49,694 bases of DNA from an uncultured Mesonia sp. (GTDB taxonomy: Bacteria > Bacteroidota > Bacteroidia > Flavobacteriales > Flavobacteriaceae): assembly GCA_947494545.1 (NCBI GenBank), contig CANLVH010000018.1:1-49694 (forward strand). Reading direction: 5' to 3'. The notes under the pieces were generated by a model. It was given only the letters and a program-made list of their open reading frames with translations, searched no databases and had not been told where the DNA came from. Below are positions 23,723 through 33,102 of the stretch, in pieces. The position numbers and the translations under genes are program-made. The stretch's first letter is position 1. Each line of letters begins with the position of its first letter.

Positions 23723-23781
23723 CCTGAACTCCCTAAGGCTTGTGTTGATAATCCCCCAATTACAACATAAGCCAGTTCAGG
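23723..23781 (+). ncRNA. Large leader hairpin before the 25-kb operon
   Basis: CCTGAACT (23723-23730) pairs with AGTTCAGG (23774-23781). Inside it GGCTTGTGTTG (23737-23747) pairs with CAACATAAGCC (23763-23773), one G-U pair. A 6-nt bulge CCCTAA and a 15-nt loop with five C complete it: 19 base pairs in all. It ends 43 bp before the first gene of the operon. There is no U run, so it is not a simple terminator of the regulator gene. A cis-acting RNA leader or processing site is more likely. CCCTAAAGC/CCCTAAGGC form a direct repeat within it. Confidence 0.5.
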
Positions 23782-23824
23782 TCTTAAAAAGGCGAGGAAT
23801 AAACATTAATTAAAATAAAAAACA

Positions 23825-24052
23825 ATGAAAAATCACTGGTTATGGATGGTCCTCGGTTGTGGACTGCCGCTTTTACTCATCTTTTTAGCACCATCTATTG
23901 GAATTGGTGGTGGCACCTGGCTTTTTGCATTTATTATAATAATGTTCGCAGTACACTTGTTAATGCCCATGCGGCACGGGAGCCATACGCACGGATTGTC
24001 CAATGAGAACTTAAAAAAGAAGGATAAAAAAAAAGAAGGACAACATCACTAA
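23825..24052 (+). CDS. Small DUF2933-type membrane protein
   Basis: The 75 residues have two close hydrophobic helices (about 4-23 and 29-47, with CGLPLLLIFL and WLFAFIIIMFAVHLLMP), then a His/Lys-rich cytosolic tail (HGSHTHGL ending KKKEGQHH). This matches the small DUF2933 proteins often found beside copper or silver genes. Function is unknown; the His-rich tail could hold metal. It is the first gene of the long operon. Confidence 0.75.
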   Translation: MKNHWLWMVLGCGLPLLLIFLAPSIGIGGGTWLFAFIIIMFAVHLLMPMRHGSHTHGLSNENLKKKDKKKEGQHH

Positions 24053-24062
24053 AATTTATGTT

Positions 24063-24275
24063 ATGAAACGAAAATTTCAAATTAATGGTATTAGTTGCGG
24101 CGGCTGCATTAGCAGGGTCAAAAAGACATTGGAAGAACATCCAAAGATTGAAAAGGCAGAAATTTTTCTGGCACCAAAAGGAGCTACAATCATCACTATG
24201 AAGGAAACGCTTTCAGTAGATGAATTACAAAAACAACTCAGCAACCTTGAGGGTTACACAATTGAAAAACTATAA
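24063..24275 (+). CDS. HMA-domain copper chaperone-like protein
   Basis: The 70-residue single HMA domain carries C12-G-G-C15 (INGISCGGCISRVKK). It is a second cytosolic copper carrier, different in sequence from the one at 3137. Likely partner is the CPH-type ATPase encoded at 45147 in the same gene train, or the regulator just upstream. Gap to the previous gene is 10 bp. Confidence 0.85.
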   Translation: MKRKFQINGISCGGCISRVKKTLEEHPKIEKAEIFLAPKGATIITMKETLSVDELQKQLSNLEGYTIEKL

Positions 24276-24297
24276 AAGTAACTTAAAATCAAAAATT

Positions 24298-24516
24298 ATG
24301 TTTTTTCACGACGGAAGTTTCGGAGGTATGCACCTAATATGGTGGATTATATGGATTATTTTATTGGCTTGGATATTCTTTATCCCAGCAGATATTCCTT
24401 ATCAAAAAACAAAGAAGGACAGCCCACTGGATATTCTTAAAAACCGCTTTGCAAAAGGCGAAATATCCAAGGAAGAATTTGAGGAATCAAAAAAGATATT
24501 AAAATCAGACAACTAA
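24298..24516 (+). CDS. Small SHOCT-domain membrane protein
   Basis: The 72-residue protein from ATG 24298 has one Trp-rich membrane helix (about 11-30, HLIWWIIWIILLAWIFFI) and a C-terminal SHOCT motif (about 44-70, PLDILKNRFAKGEISKEEFE). SHOCT is a short oligomerisation helix pair common at the ends of small membrane proteins. The same frame is open back to 24220 but would overlap the chaperone gene by 56 bp. Function is unknown. Confidence 0.78.
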   Translation: MFFHDGSFGGMHLIWWIIWIILLAWIFFIPADIPYQKTKKDSPLDILKNRFAKGEISKEEFEESKKILKSDN

Positions 24517-24533
24517 CTCAAAACTTTAAAATT

Positions 24534-24812
24534 ATGTATCGATTAAACGTAAAAAAACTCGGATTTGCTTTCGGTCTTACGGGGGCACTAATTTACTTAG
24601 GCTGTATGATAGTTATGTCAACAGTAGGTCGAGAAGCCACTATCGATTTTTTCAACAGCCTATTGCACGGTTTAGATACCACAAGCATTATCAGGATGGA
24701 TGTGCCACTATGGGAAGCTGGTTTGGGAATAGTACAGATATTCATTTTAGGATGGCTAATAGGTGCCTGTATTGCGGCTTTTTATAATGCGCAAATAAAA
24801 GTCAAAAAATAA
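24534..24812 (+). CDS. DUF5676-type small membrane protein
   Basis: The 92 residues have two membrane helices (about 10-30 and 66-86) and the layout of DUF5676 proteins (LNVKKLGFAFGLTGALIYLGC, ending GWLIGACIAAFYN). These occur in Bacteroidota metal-resistance and stress clusters. Function is not known. The gene is 17 bp after the SHOCT gene and 18 bp before the next. Confidence 0.75.
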   Translation: MYRLNVKKLGFAFGLTGALIYLGCMIVMSTVGREATIDFFNSLLHGLDTTSIIRMDVPLWEAGLGIVQIFILGWLIGACIAAFYNAQIKVKK

Positions 24813-24830
24813 GAGAGTAAAATAAAATTT

Positions 24831-25541
24831 ATGCAATACGTCTGGTTCATATGGTCTCTTATAATTCTTGCGCTTTGGGCAATAATCTATTTGTCAAAAA
24901 AGGGGTATAGAAAAGAAATGCTCAAAATGAGCCTTATTACGATGCCCTTTGGTTTAACAGAACCATTATTTGTACCAGAATATTGGATGCCACCTTCCTT
25001 ATTCCATTTAGCGGAAAGAACAGGTTTTGATATTGAGAGCCTTATCTTCTCTTTTGCCATTGGCGGAATAGGGACGGTATTGTATAATCTGATATTCAAA
25101 AAAGGCTATATAGATATGCCTCATACCGAACGGAGCCACCAAAGACATAAGCTACATATTTATATACTTTTTGTTCCAGCCATTGTATTCGTCATATTTA
25201 GTCTTTTCACCACGCTTAACCACATCTATTGTGGCATCATTGCAATGTTTTTTGGTGGTTTGGCAACATTGTACTGTCGCCCAGATTTAAAAGGAAAGAT
25301 ATGGGTTGGAGGAATCTTGTTTACCATACTGTACTTCATTTATTTCGGAAGCATCCTTCCGTTTTATCCGCAATATGTGGAGCTGTACTGGAATCTGGAC
25401 AACCTGACCCATATTCTTGTTTTGGGAATCCCAATTGAAGAGTTACTGTTCGCTTTCACCTTTGGTATGTATTGGTCTGGATTATATGAACACTTGTATT
25501 GGAGAAAACTTATAAAATCGAAAGAAATGTCAACCAACTAA
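24831..25541 (+). CDS. Lycopene-cyclase-domain membrane protein
   Basis: The 236-residue protein has about seven membrane helices and the CarR/CrtY-type lycopene cyclase domain marks PEYWMPP (near 48) and GIPIEELLFAFTFGMYWSGLYEH (near the C-terminus), where the paired acids are thought catalytic. Normal members appear as two tandem domains; this is one wider unit. No other carotenoid gene is in the window, so a role in pigment synthesis is doubtful here. A membrane-lipid or sensory use is possible. It may have been carried along as a stress-protection gene. Confidence 0.75.
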   Translation: MQYVWFIWSLIILALWAIIYLSKKGYRKEMLKMSLITMPFGLTEPLFVPEYWMPPSLFHLAERTGFDIESLIFSFAIGGIGTVLYNLIFKKGYIDMPHTERSHQRHKLHIYILFVPAIVFVIFSLFTTLNHIYCGIIAMFFGGLATLYCRPDLKGKIWVGGILFTILYFIYFGSILPFYPQYVELYWNLDNLTHILVLGIPIEELLFAFTFGMYWSGLYEHLYWRKLIKSKEMSTN

Positions 25542-25553
25542 AACATTCAAATT

Positions 25554-26015
25554 ATGAAAATATTATTGGCCATAGATGGTTCAGATTTCAGTAAAGTAGC
25601 CATTCACGAACTTATAAAAATGACCCTATCCTCAAATAGTGAAATTCATATTATAAATGTTTATGAACTTCCTAAAACAACCGGTCTGGGATTGCATACT
25701 ATGGGCGGCAAGATAGGAAATTACATAGAAGAAATTAAAAGTAACGCTCAAAAATTGGGAAACAAAATCGTTTCAGAAGCTTCCGATAAAATCAAGGCCG
25801 AAAACAAGGCACTTACCATAACCACAAGTGTTGTTAGCGGACTGCCCAAAAGTACTATTAATGAAAAAGCAGAAAATTGGGGTGCAGATTTAATTGTAGT
25901 AGGCTCTCAGGGTCACGGTGCTTTTTCTCGCTTAGTATTGGGCTCAGTATCCCAATATTTAACCACAAATGCCAAATGTTCAGTACTGATTGCAAGAGAT
26001 AGAAATAAAAAATGA
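25554..26015 (+). CDS. Universal stress protein, single domain, ATP-binding type
   Basis: The 153-residue UspA-fold protein starts with KILLAIDGSDFSKVA and carries the ATP-binding motif GSQGHGAFSRLVLGSVS near the C-terminus (G-2x-G-9x-G-S). It should bind ATP and dimerise. Such proteins aid survival under starvation, low oxygen or oxidants. Its stop codon overlaps the next start by 4 bp (ATGA), so it is coupled to the NADH dehydrogenase. Confidence 0.9.
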   Translation: MKILLAIDGSDFSKVAIHELIKMTLSSNSEIHIINVYELPKTTGLGLHTMGGKIGNYIEEIKSNAQKLGNKIVSEASDKIKAENKALTITTSVVSGLPKSTINEKAENWGADLIVVGSQGHGAFSRLVLGSVSQYLTTNAKCSVLIARDRNKK

Positions 26016-27367
26016 AAGAAAAGCAAACACATAGCATTACGTTGGAATCCACCTGTAAGATAACAGATGAGATATGTCTTCCCGATACTAAATTACCTCG
26101 TGTGGTTATCGTTGGTGGAGGATTTGCAGGTTTGGCATTGGTTGAGAAACTGAAACACAAAGAAGTTCAAGTGGTTTTACTCGATAAAAATAACTTCCAT
26201 CAGTTTCAGCCTTTATTATATCAAGTGGCAACGAGTGCCCTGGAGCCTGACAGTATTGTATTTCCATTCAGAAAACAAATCAATGGCTATAAAAATGTTT
26301 TCTTTCGTTTGGCTGAAGTTGAGGAAATTCAACCTGATTCAAATACTATATTGACCAATAAGGGAAGTGTTTCTTATGACTATTTAGTGTTGGCTACTGG
26401 CACGACCACCAATTTCTTTGGGATGGATTCTGTGGCCGAAAATAGTTTGGGGATGAAGGATATTCGCGATTCCCTCAACATCCGTCATATGATGTTGCAA
26501 AATTTGGAACAGGCAGCTATTACTTGTGATGATAAAGAACGCGACGCGCTGACAAATTTTGTAATAGTAGGTGGTGGTCCAGCAGGCGTAGAAATGGCAG
26601 GAGCTTTGGCAGAGTTTTGCAAATACATCCTTCCCAAAGATTACCCAGAGTACCCTTCTTCCATTATGAATATTTATCTAATAGAAGCCATTGATGAGTT
26701 GTTAGGCACAATGTCAGACAAGGCATCATCGAAAACCCTCAAATATTTAGAGGATTTGAATGTAAAGGTATTATTAAATGAAGCTGTAAGCAATTATGAC
26801 GGCAACGAAGTCACTACCAAAAGTGGTAAGACCATTTTGGCTAAAAATCTTATCTGGACGGCTGGCGTAAAAGGACAATTCCCAAATGGTATTGATGGAA
26901 AACACGTAGTCAGAGGCAACCGTATTAAAACCAATGCCAATTTAAAAGTAGAAGGCTACGAAAATATTTTTGCCATAGGTGATATCGCAGCACTCATTTC
27001 CAAAGAAACCCCAAAAGGACATCCACAAGTAGCACAGACCGCTATTCAACAAGGTAAATACCTGGGCGATTCGATATTAAATATCATAAATAACAAATCC
27101 ATAAAACCTTTCAAATATAAAGATAAAGGTTCCTTAGCAACCGTAGGTAAACGCAAGGCAGTTGCCGATTTGGGCAAATTTAAATTTGCAGGCTATTTCG
27201 CCTGGTTGCTGTGGTCCGTTGTTCACTTGATGTCCATAAGTGGATTTAGAAATAGATTGATGGTTGGTTTTAATTGGGCGGTAAGTTATTTCACTTATGA
27301 AAAGAGCAACCGCCTGATTATTAGAAACTTTAAACCGAAATCTTCGATTAAAAACAGGGAAAAATAA
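26012..27367 (+). CDS. ndh: Type II NADH:quinone oxidoreductase (NDH-2)
   Basis: The 451-residue flavoenzyme passes electrons from NADH to quinone without pumping protons. It has an FAD motif GGGFAG (35-40), an NADH motif GGGPAG (187-192), the FAD-closing block NIFAIGDIAAL, and a C-terminal membrane-binding part (FAGYFAWLLWSVVHLMSISGF). A 28-residue extension with three Cys or acidic patches precedes the usual start. It would reoxidise NADH made by the GAPDH encoded two genes downstream. It overlaps the Usp gene by 4 bp. Confidence 0.92.
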   Translation: MKEKQTHSITLESTCKITDEICLPDTKLPRVVIVGGGFAGLALVEKLKHKEVQVVLLDKNNFHQFQPLLYQVATSALEPDSIVFPFRKQINGYKNVFFRLAEVEEIQPDSNTILTNKGSVSYDYLVLATGTTTNFFGMDSVAENSLGMKDIRDSLNIRHMMLQNLEQAAITCDDKERDALTNFVIVGGGPAGVEMAGALAEFCKYILPKDYPEYPSSIMNIYLIEAIDELLGTMSDKASSKTLKYLEDLNVKVLLNEAVSNYDGNEVTTKSGKTILAKNLIWTAGVKGQFPNGIDGKHVVRGNRIKTNANLKVEGYENIFAIGDIAALISKETPKGHPQVAQTAIQQGKYLGDSILNIINNKSIKPFKYKDKGSLATVGKRKAVADLGKFKFAGYFAWLLWSVVHLMSISGFRNRLMVGFNWAVSYFTYEKSNRLIIRNFKPKSSIKNREK

Positions 27368-27374
27368 TTTTGAA

Positions 27375-28730
27375 ATGAAAAACACCACAGATAAAAATAA
27401 TAAGCTTTCCTTACTAGGTTCCATATCTCTTGGTACAGGCGTAATGATTGGTGCTGGCATATTTGTCCTTATGGGGCAAATAGCAGAGTTGGTGGGTGAT
27501 CTATTTCCCATTGCATTTATTGCAGGTGCTGTTGTGGTGGGTTTTAGCTCATATTCCTATGTCAAGTTTTCAAATGCTTTTCCATCGTCTGGAGGTGTGG
27601 TTAAATTCCTTAACAAATCCTATGGACCTGGAACAACAACAGGGTTTTATTCTTTGCTGATGTACGTATCAATGGTAGTTTCCGAAAGTCTGGTGGCGGG
27701 CACTTTTGGAGCATATACGTTGAGACTATTTCCCGAGTCCTATGCAGGTTATGCCTCTACCCTGGGTGTTGGGCTAATTGTTGTTGCTTATATAGTGAAC
27801 ATCCTGGGCAATAAGGTTATTGGTGCCACCGCGACATTTACCGCTATTATAAAGGTAGTGGGAATAGCAATTTTAGCTATTGCCGGCCTTGCAATTTCAG
27901 GTTTTGCCGATATTACGGGAAACTATATTCCCAAAAATACTGAGACATTACCACAAGGCTTCGGATTTGTGGCCGCTTTGGCGTTATCTATCCTTGCTTA
28001 TAAAGGCTTTACCACTATCACGAACCAAGGGGGCGATATTAAAAACCCGCATAAAAATCTTGGTAGGTCTATCGTGTTTTCCATACTTATCTGCACACTG
28101 ATATATGTAGCCTTGGCATTAGCTGTTGCGGGAGGTTTAAGCATTCCTGAAATAATCGAAGCTAAAGATTATGCCCTTGCAGCCGCCGCAAAACCTGTTT
28201 TTGGGGAATGGGGTTCCTGGATTACCATTGGCATTGCCATTATTGCCACGGTTTCTGGGGTCATTGCCAGTATCTTTTCCTCTTCACGCTTGTTGGCAAT
28301 GCTCAGCAATATGAAACAGGTGCCTTCTTTAACCAAACTTGGTAGCTTAAAAAATCCAGCACTAGTATTCACGTCTTCCCTCGCCATTTTACTGACCGTG
28401 CTTTTCGATTTGACAAGGATAGCATCCATTGGGGCTATTTTTTACCTTATTATGGATATCGCTATCCATTGGGGGCTGTTCCGTCACCTTAAAAACAAAG
28501 TGGTTTTTCAGCCTATCATCCCATTAATAGCCATCGTATTGGACATTGCGGTATTGGCAGCTTTTCTTTATATAAAATATCTGAACGATCCTTTGGTGCT
28601 TATCGTAGCGGCAATTGGGATTGTTCTAATACTTGTGGCGGAACGCCTTTTTATGATTTCACACACAGACGATGAAGGTAATATGCCGATGGGAATGAAG
28701 AATACAAGTGACAAAAACAAAAAAACATAA
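27375..28730 (+). CDS. APC-family amino-acid permease
   Basis: The 451-residue protein has about twelve membrane helices and the APC start LSLLGSISLGTGVMIGAGIFVLMGQ with the substrate-binding GAGIF in helix 1. It imports or exchanges an amino acid; the substrate cannot be read. The fragment at 7376-7555 is the broken start of a close relative, so the island once held two. It lies 7 bp after ndh. Confidence 0.9.
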   Translation: MKNTTDKNNKLSLLGSISLGTGVMIGAGIFVLMGQIAELVGDLFPIAFIAGAVVVGFSSYSYVKFSNAFPSSGGVVKFLNKSYGPGTTTGFYSLLMYVSMVVSESLVAGTFGAYTLRLFPESYAGYASTLGVGLIVVAYIVNILGNKVIGATATFTAIIKVVGIAILAIAGLAISGFADITGNYIPKNTETLPQGFGFVAALALSILAYKGFTTITNQGGDIKNPHKNLGRSIVFSILICTLIYVALALAVAGGLSIPEIIEAKDYALAAAAKPVFGEWGSWITIGIAIIATVSGVIASIFSSSRLLAMLSNMKQVPSLTKLGSLKNPALVFTSSLAILLTVLFDLTRIASIGAIFYLIMDIAIHWGLFRHLKNKVVFQPIIPLIAIVLDIAVLAAFLYIKYLNDPLVLIVAAIGIVLILVAERLFMISHTDDEGNMPMGMKNTSDKNKKT

Positions 28731-28749
28731 TTAATTAAAAACAATTTAT

Positions 28750-29763
28750 ATGAAAAATGTAGCAGTTATAGGTTACGGAGTCATTGGAAAAAGGGTGGCA
28801 GATGCCATCAACTTACAAAACGATATGAAGCTTTCGGGAGTATGTGATATCATTAGCGACTGGCGAATTCAAAATGCCGTAAGAAAGGAGTATGATATAT
28901 ATGCAGCTACTCAAGAAGCTGAAGGTAAAATGAAGTCCGAAGGAATTTCAGTAAAAGGAAACTTACAAGAACTTTTAAATAAATCAGATCTTGTAGTGGA
29001 CTGTACGCCTAAAAAGATTGCTGCTCAGAATGTCGTTATCTACAAGGAGCAAAACATCAAATTTATTCTACACGGTGGCGAAAAACACGAAACCACAGGG
29101 CATTCCTTTAGTGCAGAAAATAATTACAAATCAGCTCTAAACTTGAATGCGACAAGAGTAGTTTCCTGTAATACTACGTCTATTTTAAGAACCTTGACCG
29201 CTTTAAAAAGAGCCGATTTATTGGATTATGCCAGAGGTACACTTTTAAGAAGAGCTACAGACCCTTGGGAAAGTCATTTGGGTGGTATTATGAATACGAT
29301 GGTTCCCGAAAAAGATATCCCAAGCCATCAAGGACCAGACGCCAAAAGTGTAGATCCTGATTTGGATGTTATTACTACCGCAATAAAGGTACCCGAAACC
29401 TTAAGCCATATGCATTATTGGAATGTGAAATTAAAGAAAAAAGCGAATAAAGAAGAAGTGCTAAATGCTTTCAAAACGTCCAGCCGTATTAAATTGATTC
29501 AATATGACCAAGGTCTGGTTTCTAACAACACCATTAAGGAAATGTTCTTGGATATGGGAAGGCCTTGGGGCGATATGTACGAAGTAGCACTATGGGAAGA
29601 TATGCTGAAGGTACAGGGAGACGAACTCTTTTATGCCTACGTGGTCGATAACCAAGCTATTGTAATCCCGGAAACAATTGATGCTATTAGGGCTTTAACT
29701 GGAATTGAAACAGATGGTACAAAATCCATAGCCAAAACAAATGAAAGTTTAGGAATCCATTAA
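28750..29763 (+). CDS. gap: Type II (archaeal-type) glyceraldehyde-3-phosphate dehydrogenase
   Basis: The 337-residue enzyme oxidises and phosphorylates glyceraldehyde-3-phosphate to 1,3-bisphosphoglycerate. The Rossmann start [17 protein letters not shown], catalytic C140 in VSCNTTS and [21 protein letters not shown] are those of the archaeal class, not of bacterial GapA. Length and the C140 position match that class. Bacteroidota normally use class I GAPDH on the chromosome, so this would be an extra, foreign-type isozyme. Cofactor preference (NAD or NADP) is not certain from sequence. Confidence 0.93.
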   Translation: MKNVAVIGYGVIGKRVADAINLQNDMKLSGVCDIISDWRIQNAVRKEYDIYAATQEAEGKMKSEGISVKGNLQELLNKSDLVVDCTPKKIAAQNVVIYKEQNIKFILHGGEKHETTGHSFSAENNYKSALNLNATRVVSCNTTSILRTLTALKRADLLDYARGTLLRRATDPWESHLGGIMNTMVPEKDIPSHQGPDAKSVDPDLDVITTAIKVPETLSHMHYWNVKLKKKANKEEVLNAFKTSSRIKLIQYDQGLVSNNTIKEMFLDMGRPWGDMYEVALWEDMLKVQGDELFYAYVVDNQAIVIPETIDAIRALTGIETDGTKSIAKTNESLGIH

Positions 29764-29774
29764 ATACTATCAAA

Positions 29775-30836
29775 ATGAAAACAGACAAGAATATAGTAGA
29801 ACTTTTAGGAGAAAAAGCAGACTTCTATTTAGAACACGTTTGTGAAAAAATAACAAAGGATGAATTGCAAGTGCCAAGCAAAAATAGTTTAGAAAAAGTA
29901 TTTGGCAGTAGCAACAGAAATCCGCAGGTGCTTCGAAGTCTTTCACAATTGTACAACAACGGAAATCTGGGAGGTACAGGCTATTTAAGTATCCTTCCTG
30001 TGGACCAAGGTATTGAGCATAGCGCGGCCTTTTCATTCTATAAAAACCCAGATTATTTCGACCCAGAGAACATTATAAAACTCGCCCTTGAGACCGGTTG
30101 TAATGGGGTGGCTTCCACGTTTGGGGTTTTGGGTTTGAATGCCCGAAAATATGCCCATAAAATCCCTTTTATCGTTAAGATTAACCACAATGAACTGCTT
30201 ACCTACCCAAACAAATATGACCAAACACTATTCGGAAAAGTAAAAGCCGCTTGGGATATGGGAGCAATTGCCGTAGGAGCTACGATTTATTTTGGTTCAG
30301 CGGAAAGTAACAGACAACTCAAAGAAATAGCAGAGGCTTTTGAAGAAGCTCACAATCTGGGTATGGCTACCATTTTATGGTGCTATACACGAAATGAAGC
30401 TTTTAAAACCGAAAAAGAAGATTACCACGCGGCTGCCGATGTTACCGGGCAGGCCAATCATTTGGGCGTAACTATTCAAGCGGATATCATCAAACAAAAA
30501 TTACCAACCAATAATTTCGGGTTTAAAGAAATAGGATTTGGAAAATATGATGATGAAATGTATAAAACGTTGACGACAGACCATCCCATTGACCTTTGTC
30601 GATTACAGGTAGCAAATTGTTATATGGGTAAAATAGGACTGATAAATTCTGGCGGTGGTTCTAAAGGGAAGTCCGATTTAGTTGATGCTATAACTACTGC
30701 CGTCATCAATAAAAGGGCTGGTGGCTCTGGGCTGATAATGGGAAGAAAAGCATTTCAAAAGCCTTTTAGCAAAGGCGTGAAAGTATTACAATCTGTTCAG
30801 GAAGTTTATTTGGACGATAAAATTAGTATAGCATAA
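29775..30836 (+). CDS. fbaB: Class I fructose-bisphosphate aldolase (FbaB/DhnA type)
   Basis: The 353-residue enzyme splits fructose-1,6-bisphosphate by a Schiff-base lysine, needing no metal. [40 protein letters not shown] and [13 protein letters not shown] match the FbaB family. It follows the GAPDH gene by 11 bp. Because it lacks the Zn of the class II aldolase common in bacteria, it should be less sensitive to metal displacement by copper; that point is inference from enzyme class. Confidence 0.92.
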   Translation: MKTDKNIVELLGEKADFYLEHVCEKITKDELQVPSKNSLEKVFGSSNRNPQVLRSLSQLYNNGNLGGTGYLSILPVDQGIEHSAAFSFYKNPDYFDPENIIKLALETGCNGVASTFGVLGLNARKYAHKIPFIVKINHNELLTYPNKYDQTLFGKVKAAWDMGAIAVGATIYFGSAESNRQLKEIAEAFEEAHNLGMATILWCYTRNEAFKTEKEDYHAAADVTGQANHLGVTIQADIIKQKLPTNNFGFKEIGFGKYDDEMYKTLTTDHPIDLCRLQVANCYMGKIGLINSGGGSKGKSDLVDAITTAVINKRAGGSGLIMGRKAFQKPFSKGVKVLQSVQEVYLDDKISIA

Positions 30837-30844
30837 TCAACAGA

Positions 30845-32188
30845 ATGTTTGATACAGAGATAAAATCATTAAAATCACTTAACCACTACCTCCTTAAACT
30901 GGTAGAAAGCCGTCTATGGCTTAAAGTAATCATTGCCTTATTTTTAGGTGTTGGATTTGGTCTGCTATTGAGTCCACAAAATGGATGGATTTCTAAAGAA
31001 ACAGCAGATATCGCGGGGAATTGGCTGGCATTGCCTGGTGTACTATTTCTGAAACTGGTTCAAATGATTATGATCCCGTTGATTGTGGCTTCCATCATCA
31101 CAGGAATCGCAAGCAACGATAAGGAAAGTCTAAAAAAACTGGGCGGTGGCGTTTTACTGTATTTTTTGGGCACAACAATAGTTTCGGTTAGCATTGGTAC
31201 GATACTATCCCAAATTTTTAGACCGGGTCGTTTTCTTCATCAACAAGCACTAAAAGAGCATAATGAAATTACGGCAGTTTCAACTGATGAACCCGAGCTT
31301 TCCTTCGGAGTTGAAACGATTCCTGATGCCATCTCAAACCTGCTTCCTGAAAATCCATTGGCATCTATGGTAAGTGGTGAAATGTTAAGTATTGTCATTT
31401 TCACAATCATTATTGGTGTAGCTGTGCTATCTCTTGAAAATGCTTTACTGCGCCCAGTAAAGCTGCTTCTAAGTGCCATTCAGGAAGTCTGTATGACGGT
31501 GGTAAAATGGTCTATGTTATTAGTCCCTGTTGCTGTTTTCGGACTTATGGCGCAGCTTACCTCTAGTGTTGGTTTGAGTTCTCTATCTGGCCTCACCTAC
31601 TATGTGGGTGTCGTCTTGCTCGGTCTGTTATTCTTAGTAATTTTCTATTTAGGGCTAATTGTGCTTCTTGGAAAAGCAAACCCTATGCATTTCTTAAAAA
31701 AAATAAGGGACGTTCAATTATTGGCCTTTTCAACCACAAGCTCTGCGGCTGTGATGCCACTTTCTCTTCAAACAGCCGAAGAAAAACTAAAGGTGGACAA
31801 GACCATTAGCAATTTTATCATTCCCATTGGCGCAACCGTCAATATGGATGGTACTGCACTCTATCAAACGATAACAACCCTTTTTATAGCCCAAGCCTAT
31901 GGACTGGAAATGAGTTTGCTCAATATTATTGTGGTCATCGTAACCATCGTTGCTGCTTCAATCGGCACACCTGCCATTCCCGGAGGTGGTGTGGTGATAC
32001 TCGCTTCTGTTTTGGGAAGTGTCGGTATTCCAGCCGAAGGCATCATCATTATTATTGGTGTAGAAAGATTGTTGGGAATGTTCAGGACTGCTGTAAACGT
32101 AACGGGTGACCTCACAGCTTGTATGGTTTTTAATAGGTTTTATGGTAAAACCCCAATATTGGTTAATGATAAAACTTTAAAAATATGA
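30845..32188 (+). CDS. Dicarboxylate/amino-acid:cation symporter (DAACS)
   Basis: The 447-residue GltP/DctA-type transporter has about eight helices and two re-entrant loops. The signatures are FSTTSSAAVMPLSLQ (Ser-rich loop), PIGATVNMDGTALYQ and SIGTPAIPGGGVVIL (second loop). It imports glutamate, aspartate or C4-dicarboxylates with Na+ or H+. It overlaps the following hydrolase gene by 4 bp. Confidence 0.92.
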   Translation: MFDTEIKSLKSLNHYLLKLVESRLWLKVIIALFLGVGFGLLLSPQNGWISKETADIAGNWLALPGVLFLKLVQMIMIPLIVASIITGIASNDKESLKKLGGGVLLYFLGTTIVSVSIGTILSQIFRPGRFLHQQALKEHNEITAVSTDEPELSFGVETIPDAISNLLPENPLASMVSGEMLSIVIFTIIIGVAVLSLENALLRPVKLLLSAIQEVCMTVVKWSMLLVPVAVFGLMAQLTSSVGLSSLSGLTYYVGVVLLGLLFLVIFYLGLIVLLGKANPMHFLKKIRDVQLLAFSTTSSAAVMPLSLQTAEEKLKVDKTISNFIIPIGATVNMDGTALYQTITTLFIAQAYGLEMSLLNIIVVIVTIVAASIGTPAIPGGGVVILASVLGSVGIPAEGIIIIIGVERLLGMFRTAVNVTGDLTACMVFNRFYGKTPILVNDKTLKI

Positions 32189-33102
32189 CATTACTACTCA
32201 TATCCATATTTTTCATTTTTCTTGTGGTCGCAATAGCAGGATATCAACATTATAAGATTGTTAAGCACCCAGCTTATGATGCTGACAAAACACTCTTAAA
32301 TTATGAAATTATAGGTGCGGGTGAAAACAAACTCGTTTTGCTGCACGGTTTGACAGGGTCATTGAATTATTGGAAACGCAATTTAGAAAGCATTTCAAAA
32401 ACACACACTTTGCTATTAATAGACCTTTTGGGTTTTGGTGATTCGCCAAAACCACAAAGTGATTATTCGCTTTCAGTTCAACTAAAAGCTTTAGAATTGG
32501 TTTTGCAAAAAGAAGGATTCAATGATGGAAAAACCATAGTTGCCGGTCATTCTATGGGCGCTATAATTTCAATGGCCCTATTGGAAAAACACTCAAATTG
32601 GCTCAAAGCAGGCATTTTTATTGGAATACCTGTTTATCAGGATGCAGATGAATTTAAAAAAATTATGTCCTCACATTCCTTTGTGGACAGAATATCAATA
32701 AGCAGATTCTCTAAATACATCTGTATGATTCATCCCATTTTTATGTCGCGTGCATTTAAACCAGACAACCTCACGGATGATGTTTATGAAGATGCAATAA
32801 AACACCATTGGCAGAGCTACTATTATTCGCTTACGAGGATAATCCTAAAAACAGATTTATACGGGATTGCAAGAAAGATTAGAAACACAAAAGTGCTTTT
32901 CATTCACGGAGCAAAGGACACTACTGCACCGCTCAAAAATGCTATAGACTTATCAAGAGAATTTACAAACGTAAAAACTGTTACCTCTACAGGGGGAGAC
33001 CATCAGTTCTTTCTAAAAGAAGCAGAATTTGTATGGAAGACCATCCAAGATTTTTCTGTTTCAGATAAAAAATCACAAAAAACAATTTTAAATGAATACT
33101 AA
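32185..33102 (+). CDS. Membrane-anchored alpha/beta hydrolase
   Basis: The 305-residue protein has an N-terminal membrane helix (3-22) and a hydrolase fold. The oxyanion-hole part is LLHGLTG (52-58). The triad is S123 in GHSMG, D245 in HGAKD and H273 in GGDHQ. Substrate unknown; an esterase or lipase-type activity is likely. It is coupled at both ends: 4-bp overlap with the symporter and 11-bp overlap with phosphofructokinase. Confidence 0.88.
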   Translation: MTLLLISIFFIFLVVAIAGYQHYKIVKHPAYDADKTLLNYEIIGAGENKLVLLHGLTGSLNYWKRNLESISKTHTLLLIDLLGFGDSPKPQSDYSLSVQLKALELVLQKEGFNDGKTIVAGHSMGAIISMALLEKHSNWLKAGIFIGIPVYQDADEFKKIMSSHSFVDRISISRFSKYICMIHPIFMSRAFKPDNLTDDVYEDAIKHHWQSYYYSLTRIILKTDLYGIARKIRNTKVLFIHGAKDTTAPLKNAIDLSREFTNVKTVTSTGGDHQFFLKEAEFVWKTIQDFSVSDKKSQKTILNEY

